Assembly (NCBI RefSeq): GCF_009756665.1 | Contig: NZ_CP037953.1 | Location: forward strand, 434,001 to 498,000 | Length of the DNA: 64,000 bases | Direction of reading: 5' to 3' | Origin: Permianibacter aggregans | GTDB taxonomy: Bacteria > Pseudomonadota > Gammaproteobacteria > Enterobacterales > Permianibacteraceae | Shown: piece after piece, positions 35,620 to 45,678 of the stretch | Layout: the number at the start of each line of letters is the position of its first letter | How positions within the stretch are numbered: position 1 is the first letter of the stretch | Translations under genes and position numbers: made by a program | The notes under the pieces: generated by a model | The model's input: the letters and a program-made list of their open reading frames with translations, nothing else | Told to the model about the DNA's origin: nothing | Database searches by the model: none

Positions 35620-37086
35620 TTATTTACCGCGAGTCAAAGCAACAAACAAGCGCGCCTGACCACGCTGAATCAACAAGGCGGCAGTATTTTTTCGATCGTT
35701 CAGCAGTTTTTCCAGCTCCGTGACATTGCCGACCTCACGGCCATTAACCGCAAGCACCAAGTCGCCCGCTTGCAAACCGGCATTGGCGGCCGGGCCATCC
35801 ACATCGGTAATCACGACAGCTTGTTCAACGCCCTGCTCTGCCAACTCGTCATCGCTCAGGTTACGCACCGCCAAACCCCAGTCATCGAGCGACTGTTCTT
35901 TGCCCGGCTTTGCGGCTACCGGCGTTTCATCACCACTCAACTCCCCAACGGTGATCGTCAGCGTTTTTTCATCGCCGTCGCGCCAAACCACGACCTCGAT
36001 TTCTTCACCCGGCGTTACCGCGCCCACCAATGGTGGCAGCGCGCCGGCATCTCGCACTTTCTGGCCATTGAATTCAATGATGATATCGGACACCTGAACA
36101 CCAGCCTTGTCGGCGGCGCCACCTTTTTCAACTGACGTGACCAGTGCACCGTTGACATGATCCAGACCGAAGGATTTCGCCAGCGCCTGATTCAGCGACT
36201 GAATACCGACACCGAGATAACCGCGCGACACTTTACCGGTCTTTTGCAGTTGCTCGGTAACGCGATTGACGACATCAATCGGAATCGCGAATGACAAGCC
36301 TTGGTAGCCACCGGAACGTGAATAGATTTGCGAATTGACGCCGATCACTTCGCCTTTCAGATTCAGCAGCGGACCACCGGAATTACCGGGATTGATCGCG
36401 ACATCGGTTTGAATGAATGGCACATAGCTTTCATCCGGCAGCGAGCGCGATTTCGCCGAAACGATGCCAGCGGTTACCGAATTTTCAAAACCAAACGGCG
36501 CGCCGATAGCCAACACCCACTCTCCTACCGGCACTTGCGCCGGATCGCCAATCACCACGTTGGGCAGATCCGCTGCGTCGATTTTCAACAACGCGACGTC
36601 GGTGGGTTTATCAATGCCCACCACTTCCGCCTGAAACTCGCGCTGATCGGTCAGTTTCACCGTCACTTTGTCGGCGCCTTCAACGACGTGAGCATTGGTG
36701 TACACGTAGCCATCGGCACTGACGATAAATCCAGAACCCATGCCGCGAACGATGCGATCGCGTGGTGGATGATTCGGCATAAAGCGTTTGAAAAATTCGT
36801 AGAACGGATCATCCGGATCGATATTGCCGAACGGCGACTGCCGCTGACGGGCGCTCAATTTGCTTTCGACCGAAATATGGACAACGGCCGGGCCGACTCG
36901 CTCAACGATTTCGGCAAAATTCGGCAATGCGATCGTTGACGGTGAACCCGATATGTTCGCTACCGTGGTTTTCAGTGCCGGCAAATCCGCGTGCGGGTTT
37001 TCCGACTGATAGCGCTGCCAGGCAAACGTGGCCATGACACCGAGGGCAAACACCACAACAAAATAAAAGAAACTTTTTTTCATCAT
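35620..37086 (-). CDS. Periplasmic serine endoprotease, HtrA/MucD type
   Basis: A 488-aa HtrA protease/chaperone for misfolded envelope proteins. Signal/anchor segment FFYFVVVFALGVMATFAW (5-22) leads to the trypsin-like domain with catalytic His in TNAHVVEG, Asp in PTDVALLKI and Ser in NPGNSGGPLL. Two PDZ domains follow (about 275-365 and 395-485, with GYLGVGIQSL and AGLQAGDLVLAVNG). Length and domain order match DegP/MucD, but MucD's usual partners algU-mucABC are absent. A sigma-E-like promoter may lie upstream. Confidence 0.93.
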   Translation of the reverse strand: MMKKSFFYFVVVFALGVMATFAWQRYQSENPHADLPALKTTVANISGSPSTIALPNFAEIVERVGPAVVHISVESKLSARQRQSPFGNIDPDDPFYEFFKRFMPNHPPRDRIVRGMGSGFIVSADGYVYTNAHVVEGADKVTVKLTDQREFQAEVVGIDKPTDVALLKIDAADLPNVVIGDPAQVPVGEWVLAIGAPFGFENSVTAGIVSAKSRSLPDESYVPFIQTDVAINPGNSGGPLLNLKGEVIGVNSQIYSRSGGYQGLSFAIPIDVVNRVTEQLQKTGKVSRGYLGVGIQSLNQALAKSFGLDHVNGALVTSVEKGGAADKAGVQVSDIIIEFNGQKVRDAGALPPLVGAVTPGEEIEVVVWRDGDEKTLTITVGELSGDETPVAAKPGKEQSLDDWGLAVRNLSDDELAEQGVEQAVVITDVDGPAANAGLQAGDLVLAVNGREVGNVTELEKLLNDRKNTAALLIQRGQARLFVALTRGK

Positions 37087-37137
37087 TCCGATCCCGGTTC
37101 AGGTGGTTAACCAATCATCTCGCCTAATCATCCAGCG

Positions 37138-37164
37138 GAAGACTGCTCAAACGCACCGAAGTTC
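37138..37164 (-). promoter_or_regulatory. Possible sigma-E (AlgU-like) promoter of the HtrA gene
   Basis: Minus-strand GAACTT (37159-37164), 15 nt, GTCTTC (37138-37143). The -35 fits the RpoE GGAACTT core well; the -10 matches GTCTRA at 4 of 6. Envelope proteases are classic members of this regulon. Confidence 0.4.
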
Positions 37165-37309
37165 AGAAAAACGCCTGGGCGTTGACATCGCAGGCGGATG
37201 ACTGCGCCGACGCGCCAATCCAAAAGCTAAACCTTATTCATTGGGATGAATGCGCATAAATGCAAGCGCGGCGCGAAGAAACGCCGTGAACAGCAAAAAA
37301 CCGGAAAAC

Positions 37310-37339
37310 AAAAAGGCCAGCAAGATGCTGGCCTTTTTG
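37310..37339. terminator. Terminator after tRNA-Lys
   Basis: AAAAAGGCCAGC-AAGAT-GCTGGCCTTTTT, immediately 3' of the tRNA on the minus strand. Confidence 0.88.
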
Positions 37340-37346
37340 TTCAATT

Positions 37347-37422
37347 TGGTGGGTCGTCCGCGACTCGAACGCGGGACCAACGGATTAAAAGTCCGCTGCT
37401 CTACCGACTGAGCTAACGACCC
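37347..37422 (-). tRNA. tRNA-Lys (anticodon TTT)
   Basis: 76-nt cloverleaf on the minus strand: acceptor GGGTCGT/ACGACCC, anticodon stem CGGAC with loop TTTTAAT, T-loop TTCGAGT and encoded CCA. Confidence 0.95.
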
Positions 37423-37436
37423 GAAAAGAGGCCGCT

Positions 37437-37464
37437 ATCTTAATGATTTTTCGGTGAAATGCAA
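37437..37464 (-). promoter_or_regulatory. Promoter of tRNA-Lys
   Basis: Minus-strand TTGCAT (37459-37464), 16-nt spacer, TAAGAT (37437-37442), then GCGGCC discriminator 14 nt before the tRNA. Confidence 0.55.
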
Positions 37465-37535
37465 GAATTAATCCAGGAAATTTGCCGGCCATTCCAGCCT
37501 GCCCAAGAGGCCCGCTGGTGGCTCGTCAACAGCAC

Positions 37536-37736
37536 TCAATCGGCCTCTTCCATCCAGGCCAGTTGAATCGCTTCCAGAATCTTTTCACCGCTGCGAGCCG
37601 GGTCGTCGGCAAATTCCGGCAGCGCCAGCACCCAGTTACGCAGGTCGACGAAATTGACGTAGCGCGGGTCCACGTCCGGGTGGGCTTCCTGCAGCGCGAT
37701 GGCAATATCCAGCACGTCAGTCCATTTCAGCTTCAT
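37536..37736 (-). CDS. iscX: Fe-S assembly protein IscX
   Basis: A 66-aa acidic protein, last gene of the isc operon. It begins MKLKWTDVLDIAIAL and contains DPRYVNFVDLRNWV, both characteristic. IscX binds IscS and modulates cluster assembly, possibly as an iron adaptor. Its ATG overlaps the fdx stop by 1 nt (TGATG), so translation is coupled. Confidence 0.95.
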   Translation of the reverse strand: MKLKWTDVLDIAIALQEAHPDVDPRYVNFVDLRNWVLALPEFADDPARSGEKILEAIQLAWMEEAD

Positions 37737-38074
37737 CAGTGTCGCTCCGACGCCAGATTGATGGTGTACTTCGGAATCTCGACAACCAGGTCCTTGTCGG
37801 CAACCTTGGCTTGGCAGCTGAGCCGGCTGGTTGGAGTCAGGCCCCAGGCCTTGTCGAGCATGTCGTCTTCATCTTCGTCGCTGGGCTCCAGGCTATTGAA
37901 GCCCTCCTTGATCACAACATGGCAGGTCGTGCAGGCACAGGACATCTCGCAGGCGTGGTCGATATCGATGCCGTTTTTCAGCGCCACATCGAGAATGGTT
38001 TCATCGGTTGCCGCCTCGACGACTTTGCCGTCCGGACACAGTTCTTCATTCGGTAAAAAGGTAATCTTGGGCAT
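37736..38074 (-). CDS. fdx: [2Fe-2S] ferredoxin of the isc operon
   Basis: A 112-aa adrenodoxin-type ferredoxin providing electrons for cluster assembly. Cluster ligands are in HACEMSCACTTC (C-x5-C-x2-C) with a fourth Cys in SCQAKV. MPKITFLPNEELCPDG at the N-terminus is the usual first strand pair. It lies 8 nt after hscA. Confidence 0.95.
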   Translation of the reverse strand: MPKITFLPNEELCPDGKVVEAATDETILDVALKNGIDIDHACEMSCACTTCHVVIKEGFNSLEPSDEDEDDMLDKAWGLTPTSRLSCQAKVADKDLVVEIPKYTINLASERH

Positions 38075-38082
38075 GCTGAACC

Positions 38083-39954
38083 TTATAGCTTGTCGAGCGT
38101 TTTGCCGACCAGGGCATTGGCAATGCTGCGATCCATGCGCAAAGCCGCGAATTTCGCCGATGCGGCGTCAAGTTGTTCGATACCGGTTTTGATTTCGGCC
38201 GCGGTACCGCGCTGAATCGTGTGCTCCAGCGTGTTGATCGCGGTATGCAGATCCTGGCGTTCATTATCGGTCAACAGGTGACCATCTGCACGCAAGGCGG
38301 CACGCAGCGCGGCAATCACCCGCTCAGCGTCAACCTGGGCTTCGCGCAGCATCCGGGCTTGCATGTCTTCTTCGGCGTGCGCCATTGAGGATTGCAGCAT
38401 CTCGCGGATGCGCTCTTCGCTCAAACCATAGGACGGTTTGACCTGAATCGCGGCCTGCACGCCGGTGCTCGTCTCCTGGGCGCTGACGCTCAGCAAACCA
38501 TCGGCGTCGACCTGAAACTCCACCCGGATACGGGCGGCACCAGCCACCATTGCCGGAATGCCCTGCAAGGTAAAACGGGCCAGCGAACGACAGTCCTGGA
38601 CCAGCTCGCGCTCACCCTGCAGCACATGAACGCTCATTGCCGTTTGACCGTCAGCGTAGGTGGTGAATTCCTGGGCACGTGTCACCGGAATCGTCGTGTT
38701 GCGGCTGATGATCTTCTCGACCAGCCCGCCCATCGTTTCAATACCCAGCGACAGCGGAATGACATCGAGCAACAACATATCGCTGTCATTGCGATTACCG
38801 ATCAGGATATTGGCCTGAATCGCCGCGCCAATCGCAACGACCTTGTCCGGGTCGATGCTGGTCAGCACTTCACGCTGGAAAAACTCGCCAACGGCTTCGC
38901 GCACCGCTGGCATTCGCGTTGAACCGCCAACCATGACCACTTGCTGAATATCTTCAATGCTGACTTGCGCATCCCGCAAACAACGACGACAAGCCAGCAA
39001 GGTTTTTTTGATCAGGGGCTCGGCGATCTGCTTCAACCGTTCGCGGGTAAGCGTAACTTCTTTTCGGCCCAAGACATTGATCGTAATCTGTTCCTGCGAA
39101 CTCAAACACTCTTTGACTTCGCGCGCCAGCTGCAACAGCGTACGCAGCGTTTTGCCATCAATGCTTTCTTCAATGTCGGCGTCTCTACGCAAGGCATCGA
39201 CCAGCAATTGATCGACATCATCGCCGCCCAGTGCGCTATCACCGCCAGTTGCCAGCACTTCGAATACACCTTTCGACAAACGCAGAATGGAGATATCGAA
39301 AGTGCCTCCGCCCAAATCATAAACGGCGAATACCCCTTCGGCGCTGCCGCTTTGTTCGATGTCTTTATCGAGGCCGTAAGCGACTGCTGCCGCAGTCGGT
39401 TCATTCAACAAACGCAGCACTTTCAAACCGGCAAGACTCGCCGCATCTTTCGTTGCCTGACGCTGGGCGTCATCGAAATAAGCCGGCACGGTAATGACCA
39501 CGCCTTGCAATTCGCCACCGAGCGCCGCTTCGCCGCGCTTGGCCAGCACCCGCAGAATTTCTGCGGAAATTTCCACGGCGGTTTTCTCACCACCGGCGGT
39601 AACAATCGCAGGCAGACCTTCTTCGGTTTGCGCAAACGTCAACGCCTTGTGGCCAGGCAAGCGTTCGATATCTTCGCGACCGCGCCCCATCAAACGCTTG
39701 ATCGATAAAATCGTATTGCTCGGGTCGCTGGCGGCGCTGTCTCGCACTTCGCGGCCGACTTCGATGCCGGATTCGGCGAAGCGAACCGCTGAAGGCAACA
39801 AATGTTCGCCACGGGCATCGGGCAAGGTTTCCGCGAGACCGCTGCGTACGGTGGCGATAAGGGAATTGGTGGTGCCGAGATCAATACCGGCGGCGAGCCG
39901 ATGCTGATGCGGCGCGCTGCTCATTCCGGGTTCGGCGATTTGCAGTAAGGACAT
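38083..39954 (-). CDS. hscA: Fe-S chaperone HscA (Hsp70 family)
   Basis: Specialised Hsp70 (623 aa) that, with HscB, drives cluster release from IscU by binding its LPPVK motif. Nucleotide-binding motifs [20 protein letters not shown] and [11 protein letters not shown] are intact, and the substrate-binding domain follows residue 390. HscA rather than DnaK is indicated by length, the position beside hscB, and the N-terminal AEPG leader. Confidence 0.96.
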   Translation of the reverse strand: MSLLQIAEPGMSSAPHQHRLAAGIDLGTTNSLIATVRSGLAETLPDARGEHLLPSAVRFAESGIEVGREVRDSAASDPSNTILSIKRLMGRGREDIERLPGHKALTFAQTEEGLPAIVTAGGEKTAVEISAEILRVLAKRGEAALGGELQGVVITVPAYFDDAQRQATKDAASLAGLKVLRLLNEPTAAAVAYGLDKDIEQSGSAEGVFAVYDLGGGTFDISILRLSKGVFEVLATGGDSALGGDDVDQLLVDALRRDADIEESIDGKTLRTLLQLAREVKECLSSQEQITINVLGRKEVTLTRERLKQIAEPLIKKTLLACRRCLRDAQVSIEDIQQVVMVGGSTRMPAVREAVGEFFQREVLTSIDPDKVVAIGAAIQANILIGNRNDSDMLLLDVIPLSLGIETMGGLVEKIISRNTTIPVTRAQEFTTYADGQTAMSVHVLQGERELVQDCRSLARFTLQGIPAMVAGAARIRVEFQVDADGLLSVSAQETSTGVQAAIQVKPSYGLSEERIREMLQSSMAHAEEDMQARMLREAQVDAERVIAALRAALRADGHLLTDNERQDLHTAINTLEHTIQRGTAAEIKTGIEQLDAASAKFAALRMDRSIANALVGKTLDKL

Positions 39955-39967
39955 GAAAAGCCTGCTT

Positions 39968-40504
39968 TTACAATTGATCCATCACAGCGCTGATTGCGCG
40001 TTCGGTTTCTTCTCTTAACTTGCGATAGAACATCAGTTTCTGGATTTCGCGCTTGCCATTGACCAGGTGCAATTGGTCGACGTCTGAAAACTCGCGCGCC
40101 AGAATTTTTTCTTGGCTCTGCTGTTGTTTGGCAATGCGATCAGCCAGTGCTTCCAGTGCATCCAAGTCATCGGCGTCAGTCGCCTCTTCCAGCTCTTCGC
40201 GCAGCTCCAATTGCGCCATCAGAAATTCCGGGTCGGCAATGGTCTGTTCGTCCTGCCATTTGCCGCCAGACAGCTCGAGCAGATAGCGGGCACGTTTAAC
40301 CGGATCGCGCAAGGTTTGATAGGCATCGTTGATGCGCGCGGCTTCGCTCATCGCCAGCATTTTTTCCCGCTCGCCAGCATGGGCATAACGGTCAGGATGC
40401 ACCGATTTTTGCAGCTCACGATAACGCCGGGTCAGCTCGTCCTGATCGACCTCAAAGCTGACCGGCAATCCGAATAGGGGGAAATACTGATGAGTGGCGG
40501 ACAC
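39968..40504 (-). CDS. hscB: Co-chaperone HscB
   Basis: J-domain co-chaperone (178 aa) that delivers IscU to HscA. The J-domain HPD is in SVHPDRYAH; the C-terminal half is the helical IscU-binding bundle. GTG start at 40504, the only suitable start before YFPLFGLP. Thirteen nt to hscA, 3 nt from iscA's stop. Confidence 0.94.
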   Translation of the reverse strand: MSATHQYFPLFGLPVSFEVDQDELTRRYRELQKSVHPDRYAHAGEREKMLAMSEAARINDAYQTLRDPVKRARYLLELSGGKWQDEQTIADPEFLMAQLELREELEEATDADDLDALEALADRIAKQQQSQEKILAREFSDVDQLHLVNGKREIQKLMFYRKLREETERAISAVMDQL

Positions 40505-40507
40505 GCG

Positions 40508-40828
40508 TTAGACCGTGAAGCTTTCGCCACAACCGCATTCGCCTTTGACGTTCGGGTTCTCGAACTTGAACCCTTCGTTCAGGCCTTCCTTGACGAAATC
40601 GAGTTGTGTACCGTCAAGAAATACCAGGCTCTTCTTGTCGATGATGACGTTAACGCCACGATCCGTGAAGATCTCGTCGTCATCAGAGACTTCATCGACA
40701 AACTCCAGCACGTAGGACAAGCCGGAACAACCGGTGGTTTTTACGCCCAGGCGTACGCCGAAGCCCTTGCCCCGGTTTTGCAAAAACCGGCGCACACGTT
40801 CGGCAGCACTTTCCGATAATGTAATGGC
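40508..40828 (-). CDS. iscA: A-type Fe-S carrier IscA
   Basis: Scaffold/carrier (106 aa) with the three conserved cysteines in TTGCSGLSY and the C-terminal [12 protein letters not shown] at 40828 (reading M-A-I-T-L-S-E-S) gives the standard family length; an upstream frame overlaps the iscU end and adds a non-conserved tail. Usual position between iscU and hscB. Confidence 0.95.
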   Translation of the reverse strand, partial: AITLSESAAERVRRFLQNRGKGFGVRLGVKTTGCSGLSYVLEFVDEVSDDDEIFTDRGVNVIIDKKSLVFLDGTQLDFVKEGLNEGFKFENPNVKGECGCGESFTV

Positions 40829-40844
40829 CACAGACGACTCGCTC

Positions 40845-41237
40845 TTAGTTGCTTTGCTGTTCGCGCTTGCGCTTGTAATCGGCAACCGCTGCCTTGATCG
40901 CATCTTCGGCCAATACCGAGCAATGGATCTTGACCGGCGGCAAAGCCAGCTCTTGGGCGATATCGGTATTTTTAATTTGAGCCGCTTCGTCCAGCGTCTT
41001 GCCTTTGACCCACTCGGTCACCAGCGACGACGACGCAATGGCCGAACCGCAACCATAAGTCTTGAAACGCGCATCCTGGATGCGGCCATCATCACCGACT
41101 TTGATCTGCAGCTTCATGACGTCGCCGCAGGCTGGCGCACCAACCATGCCGGTGCCGACATTGTTGTCCGCCTTGTCCAGCGAACCGACGTTGCGCGGAT
41201 TTTCGTAATGGTCAATGACCTTGTCACTGTATGCCAT
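40845..41237 (-). CDS. iscU: Fe-S scaffold protein IscU
   Basis: Scaffold on which clusters are built (130 aa). Cluster-binding C37, C63 and C106 are all present (GAPACGD, YGCGSA, IHCSVLA), with the conserved D39. The HscA recognition motif LPPVK is at 99-103. Follows iscS by 34 nt. Confidence 0.97.
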   Translation of the reverse strand: MAYSDKVIDHYENPRNVGSLDKADNNVGTGMVGAPACGDVMKLQIKVGDDGRIQDARFKTYGCGSAIASSSLVTEWVKGKTLDEAAQIKNTDIAQELALPPVKIHCSVLAEDAIKAAVADYKRKREQQSN

Positions 41238-41271
41238 GATTCACCTCGTCTAATACGGTTTGGTTGGTGGC

Positions 41272-42486
41272 TTAATGCGCAGCCCACTCAACCTGATTCA
41301 AATCAATGCCGTCCTTGTACATTTCCCACAGCGGCGACATTTCGCGCAAACGGGTCACCGCTGAATGCAACTGCTCGGCCGCGTAATCGACTTCTTCTTC
41401 GGTAGTGAAGCGGCCAAAGGTAAAACGCAGACTGCTGTGCGCCAGTTCATCGGAACGACCCAAGGCGCGCAGTACATAGGATGGCTCAAGGCTGGCCGAA
41501 GTACAGGCCGAACCGGAAGAAACCGCCAGATCTTTCAGCGCCATGATCAGCGATTCGCCCTCAACAAAGTTGAAGCTGACGTTCAGATTGCCCGGCACCC
41601 GGTGTACCAAGTCGCCATTGATATGCACTTCTTCCAGGTCGCTGATCTTACTCAGGAAACGCTGACGCAGCGCCAACATGCGCTCGGCTTCGGTCGCCAT
41701 TTCCAGCTTGGCGATACGATAGGCTTCGCCCATGCCGACGATTTGATGGGTCGGCAAGGTACCGGAACGCATACCTCGCTCATGACCACCGCCATGCATT
41801 TGGGCGGCGATACGAACGCGCGGCTTGCGACGTACGTAGAGTGCGCCGATGCCTTTCGGGCCGTAAATTTTGTGACTGGTCAGCGAAATCAAATCGACTT
41901 TGGTTTTCTGCACATCCAGTGGAATTTTGCCGGCTGACTGCGCCGCATCGGTATGGAACAGAATGCCGCGTTCGCGCGTGATTTCGCCAATCGCATCAAT
42001 GTCCTGAATGACACCGATCTCATTGTTGACGTGCATGATCGACACCAGAATCGTGTCGTCGCGCAGCGCCGCTTTCAGCTTGTCCAGATCAATCAAGCCG
42101 TTGCTTTCCGGCTCGAGATAAGTCACATCAAAACCCTGCCCTTCCAGATAGCGACAGGTATCGAGCACCGCTTTGTGCTCGGTTTTGCAGGTGACGATGT
42201 GCTTGCCTTTGTCTTTATAAAACTCGGCAACACCTTTGATCGCCAGGTTATCGGATTCGGTGGCGCCGGAAGTCCAGACGATTTCACGCGGGTCGGCGTT
42301 CAACAAATCGGCGACGTGTTGACGAGCTTCTTCGACGGCTTCTTCAGCCTGCCAGCCAAATTTATGTGAACGCGAGGCCGGGTTGCCGAACGTGCCGGTC
42401 GGCACCAGATACTGCATCATTTTCTCAGCGACGCGCGGATCGACCGGGCAAGTTGCCGAGTAATCAAAATAAATCGGTAAGTTCAT
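41272..42486 (-). CDS. iscS: Cysteine desulfurase IscS
   Basis: PLP enzyme (404 aa) that takes sulfur from cysteine as a persulfide for clusters, thiolated tRNA and other cofactors. The PLP lysine is in [10 protein letters not shown] and the persulfide-carrying Cys in the [15 protein letters not shown] loop. ATG at 42486 gives the standard start [18 protein letters not shown]. Upstream residues in frame are not conserved. Confidence 0.97.
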   Translation of the reverse strand: MNLPIYFDYSATCPVDPRVAEKMMQYLVPTGTFGNPASRSHKFGWQAEEAVEEARQHVADLLNADPREIVWTSGATESDNLAIKGVAEFYKDKGKHIVTCKTEHKAVLDTCRYLEGQGFDVTYLEPESNGLIDLDKLKAALRDDTILVSIMHVNNEIGVIQDIDAIGEITRERGILFHTDAAQSAGKIPLDVQKTKVDLISLTSHKIYGPKGIGALYVRRKPRVRIAAQMHGGGHERGMRSGTLPTHQIVGMGEAYRIAKLEMATEAERMLALRQRFLSKISDLEEVHINGDLVHRVPGNLNVSFNFVEGESLIMALKDLAVSSGSACTSASLEPSYVLRALGRSDELAHSSLRFTFGRFTTEEEVDYAAEQLHSAVTRLREMSPLWEMYKDGIDLNQVEWAAH

Positions 42487-42511
42487 ATTGCTGGATACCC
42501 TTTGGCTCTCG

Positions 42512-43012
42512 TCATACGACCGGCACGGATTGCTCCGCGCCTTCATCCACCGCAACAGGGATACGATTTTTCGCGTCCTGACGATCCTGGCGATGGGCAA
42601 TCTTTTTCACTTCGCGACGCTCAATGACCTGCGCCAGCGAAATGCTGCTCAAGAAATCATGAATCTGTCCGCTCAAGTCTTCCCACAGCTTGTGGGTCAG
42701 GCATTCCTCACCGTCCTGGCAGGTGCCTTTGCCGCCACAGCGGGTGGCGTCGATATTCTCGTGCACGGCGTTGATCACTTCGGCTACGGAAATCTCGCCG
42801 GCCTCACGACCGAGTCGATAACCGCCACCGGGACCGCGTGAACTGGTCACCAGACCGTCGCGACGCAACTGGGCAAACAACTGCTCCAAGTAGGACAGGC
42901 TGATGCCCTGACGGGCGGAAATTTCCGACAGTGCGGTGTGGCCCTTGTCGTAATGCAGAGCCAAATCAAGCATCGCGGTCACGGCGTAACGCCCTTTGGT
43001 GCTGAGTTTCAT
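42512..43012 (-). CDS. iscR: Fe-S-responsive repressor IscR
   Basis: Rrf2 regulator (166 aa) that, with a [2Fe-2S] cluster, represses the isc operon. The winged helix [15 protein letters not shown] is followed by recognition region [13 protein letters not shown]. Cluster cysteines have C-x5-C-x5-C spacing ([13 protein letters not shown]), as in E. coli C92/C98/C104, with the conserved H after the third Cys. First gene of the operon; two matching sites lie upstream. Confidence 0.96.
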   Translation of the reverse strand: MKLSTKGRYAVTAMLDLALHYDKGHTALSEISARQGISLSYLEQLFAQLRRDGLVTSSRGPGGGYRLGREAGEISVAEVINAVHENIDATRCGGKGTCQDGEECLTHKLWEDLSGQIHDFLSSISLAQVIERREVKKIAHRQDRQDAKNRIPVAVDEGAEQSVPVV

Positions 43013-43023
43013 ATCGACTAAAC

Positions 43024-43072
43024 CCGAGCTAAACACTCAGGTAATTATACGTAATAACCGAGTAAAACACTA
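43024..43072 (-). promoter_or_regulatory. isc promoter with two IscR type-1-like sites
   Basis: On the minus strand TATAAT occupies 43044-43049. Site A at 43058-43072 reads TAGTGTTTTACTCGG and overlaps the -35; site B at 43024-43038 reads GAGTGTTTAGCTCGG and covers the start region. Both resemble the type-1 pattern GACT-R-WWW-TACTCGG known from the E. coli iscR promoter, spaced about three helical turns. This fits feedback repression by cluster-bound IscR. Confidence 0.7.
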
Positions 43073-43161
43073 AATTATTTTGCCTGACGGTCATCATAGG
43101 TATCAAAACTTGATAAACCTCAATATTTCAGTCAGTTACAGCAGCTTTCCGAGGTTGACAA

Positions 43162-43917
43162 TCAAATGTAGTAGTCGATGCCATCGGCATCCATTTCATC
43201 GATCAGCGGCTTGAATAGTGCTTTATCGAGCGGTGGCAAATCGCCTTCATCCTGACACAAGCCCTGCTCGGTCAACGCCCTATCCATCACCTTGATGCGG
43301 GCGTCCATCGCGGCGATATGGCGCAGCAAGCCAGCGAGCGCAGGGCTCAACGGATCGCTCATGCCGTCAACACCATAGGGCTTGAACTGGGCTTTTCGGC
43401 TTTGCTCGGCACCGACGATTTTGCCGGGAATGCCGACGACGGTGGCGCCGGCCGGCACCTCTTTGACGACGACAGCGTTGGAGCCGACACGGGCGTTATC
43501 GCCGACCACAAATCCGCCGAGCACTTTGGCGCCAGCGCCCACGACAACACCTTTGCCGAGCGTCGGATGGCGTTTGCCGTGATCGAGACTGGTGCCACCG
43601 AGCGTGACGCCCTGATAAAGTGTGCAGTCATCGCCGACTTCGGCGGTTTCGCCAATGACGACGCCCATACCGTGATCGATCAACACCCGACGGCCGATTT
43701 TCGCCGCTGGATGGATTTCAACGCCGGTGAAAAACCGCGCCCAGGTTGATAGCCAACGCGCCAGCCAGCGTAGGTTCCAATGCCACAACCGATGGGTGAA
43801 GCAATGCCACCAAATTGCCTGCAAACCTGGGTAATTGGTCAGCACGTCCCAGGCGTTGCGGGCGGCCGGGTCGTGGCTTTTGACATTGCGGATATCTTCG
43901 CGGATGCGTTGAAACAT
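43162..43917 (-). CDS. cysE: Serine O-acetyltransferase CysE
   Basis: Makes O-acetylserine for cysteine synthesis (251 aa). The left-handed beta-helix of hexapeptide repeats covers about 66-180 (IHPAAKIGRRVLIDHGMGVVIG onward in parts), with catalytic D and H in LIDHGMGVVIGE and the acceptor loop GGTSLDHGKRHPTLG. It is shorter than E. coli CysE at the N-terminus, matching the group linked to isc operons. It ends with a C-terminal Ile (YYI), which in other CysE proteins binds the CysK active site. Confidence 0.95.
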   Translation of the reverse strand: MFQRIREDIRNVKSHDPAARNAWDVLTNYPGLQAIWWHCFTHRLWHWNLRWLARWLSTWARFFTGVEIHPAAKIGRRVLIDHGMGVVIGETAEVGDDCTLYQGVTLGGTSLDHGKRHPTLGKGVVVGAGAKVLGGFVVGDNARVGSNAVVVKEVPAGATVVGIPGKIVGAEQSRKAQFKPYGVDGMSDPLSPALAGLLRHIAAMDARIKVMDRALTEQGLCQDEGDLPPLDKALFKPLIDEMDADGIDYYI

Positions 43918-43935
43918 GATGCTCCTCGTTTACGC

Positions 43936-44664
43936 TCAGCGTTCGTCGAGCTTCTCTTCGGTGGCGCGCATGATGCCGCGCAGAATATTGACTTCGCGCA
44001 GCGTCGGTTGGGCACGCAAATACAAGCGACGCAGGCGTGAGAACAGTTTTTCCGATGCGGTCGGTTTCAAAAACTCTACTCGCGTTGCCAGCTTGTGCAT
44101 ATGCGAAAAAAGCTCATCCATATGCTCACTGGATGCCGGCAAATCGCGCAAATCCCCCTGATCAACAGGCAGCGGTTCATGGCGCAGAAACGCCATGCGC
44201 AGTTCATAAGCGATAATTTGTACGGCGGAACCGAGGTTCAGAGAGCTGTATTCGGGATTGGCCGGGATATAAATCTGTCGGTGGCAGAGCGCCAGCTCTT
44301 CATTAAACAGGCCGTGCGCCTCCCGGCCAAACAACAGTGCAGCCGGCAACATTGATGCATTCTTGGCCAAATCCTGGGCCAGTTGATGCGGGTCTTGCAC
44401 GACGTATTGCAGGCCGCGCATCCGGGCCGAGGTACCGATAACGGTGTGACAACCGGCGACCGCTTCTTCCAAGCTGCTGTGGATTTTCGCCGCTTCGAGG
44501 ATATCGAGCCCGCCACGCGCTCTGGCCCGCGACTCACCGGTCGGGTCTTCGCAGGGATTGACCAGCCGCAAATCGGTCAGACCCATGGTTTTCATGGCAC
44601 GGGCGACCGCGCCGATGTTGCCCGGATGCTGGGGATGACTCAAAACGATGCGGATGTTTTCCAA
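43936..44664 (-). CDS. trmJ: tRNA (Cm32/Um32) methyltransferase TrmJ
   Basis: SPOUT-class 2'-O-methyltransferase (242 aa) modifying position 32 of several tRNAs. It starts ENIRIVLSHPQHPGNIGAVA and has the knot motifs ALLFGREAHGLFNEE and IPANPEYSSLNLGSAVQ. TTG at 44664 is the only plausible start: an in-frame TAG lies eight codons upstream with no ATG or GTG between. cysE follows after 18 nt. The gene is divergent from suhB. Confidence 0.93.
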   Translation of the reverse strand: MENIRIVLSHPQHPGNIGAVARAMKTMGLTDLRLVNPCEDPTGESRARARGGLDILEAAKIHSSLEEAVAGCHTVIGTSARMRGLQYVVQDPHQLAQDLAKNASMLPAALLFGREAHGLFNEELALCHRQIYIPANPEYSSLNLGSAVQIIAYELRMAFLRHEPLPVDQGDLRDLPASSEHMDELFSHMHKLATRVEFLKPTASEKLFSRLRRLYLRAQPTLREVNILRGIMRATEEKLDER

Positions 44665-44758
44665 GACGGCGGTGCTGATTGGCTACAGGAAAGGGTGCAA
44701 ATGATAGCAAACGTGCAAGCGCTTATCCGCCATAAAGCGATTATCCACGCTTAAATCT

Positions 44759-44788
44759 TTGGCTGAACGTTTCAGGCTTTGCTATCAT
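44759..44788 (+). promoter_or_regulatory. Putative suhB promoter
   Basis: TTGGCT (44759-44764), 18-nt spacer, TATCAT (44783-44788), followed by a GC-rich stretch, about 45 nt upstream of suhB. Confidence 0.45.
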
Positions 44789-44832
44789 TCGCCCCCGCTT
44801 TTTCCCGCTCTTTTTGACAATACGGTTTCGCC

Positions 44833-45624
44833 ATGCATCCTTTGCTCACGATTGCAACACGTGCGGCTCGTGCCGCCGGTAATAGCCTGCTCCGCTCAAT
44901 GGAGAATCTCGACAACCTCAAGGCCAATGTCAAAGGACGCAATGACTATGTAACGGCTGCTGACCAGAAAGCCGAACAAATCATCATCGAAACCATCCTG
45001 AAGTCCTATCCCGATCACGGTTTTCTCGCCGAAGAAAGTGGCGAGCAACGCGGCGATGCCGAAGTCGTCTGGATCATCGATCCGCTCGACGGCACCAGCA
45101 ATTACCTGCATGGCCTGCCGCATTTCTGTATTTCCATGGCTGCCCGCATCAAAGGCCGTATCGAACATGGCCTGATTTACGATCCACTGCGTGATGAGTT
45201 GTTCACTGCCAGCCGTGGTGGTGGCGCCGCATTGAACGAAAAACGCATTCGCGTTGCCAACAAGCTGCGTTTGGACCAAGCCATGTTGGCAACAGCGCTG
45301 CCATTCCACAGTGCCGTACCGCTGGATAAATACCTGACCGAACTGAATAACGTCTACCCGCAATGCAGCGATATTCGCCGGATGGGATCTGCCGCGTTGG
45401 ATCTGGCTTATGTCGCTGCTGGTCGTTTTGACGGTTACTGGGAATACGGCATCAAACTCTGGGACGTCGCGGCCGGTGCACTGATGGTCCAGGAAGCCGG
45501 TGGTATCGTCACCGACATGAGTGGCGGCAGCGACTTTACCGGCAGCAACGGCATCGTCTGCGCCAACCCGAAACTGTTCAAGCAATTGGTGCAGGCGCTG
45601 CGCGGGCAAACCGTCAACGTTTAA
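44833..45624 (+). CDS. suhB: Inositol-1-monophosphatase SuhB
   Basis: Lithium-sensitive Mg-dependent phosphatase family (263 aa). Metal motifs EESGE and WIIDPLDGTSNYLHGLP are intact, as is the C-terminal YGIKLWDVAAGALMVQEAGG. In E. coli SuhB also joins the ribosomal-RNA antitermination complex, which may explain its conservation in bacteria without inositol metabolism. Divergent from trmJ; followed by an IS200-like remnant. Confidence 0.95.
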   Translation: MHPLLTIATRAARAAGNSLLRSMENLDNLKANVKGRNDYVTAADQKAEQIIIETILKSYPDHGFLAEESGEQRGDAEVVWIIDPLDGTSNYLHGLPHFCISMAARIKGRIEHGLIYDPLRDELFTASRGGGAALNEKRIRVANKLRLDQAMLATALPFHSAVPLDKYLTELNNVYPQCSDIRRMGSAALDLAYVAAGRFDGYWEYGIKLWDVAAGALMVQEAGGIVTDMSGGSDFTGSNGIVCANPKLFKQLVQALRGQTVNV

Positions 45625-45678
45625 ATGTTTCGATCTTTGTGAACATCAAAACTTCCCTTAATTACCTGAGTAAATATC

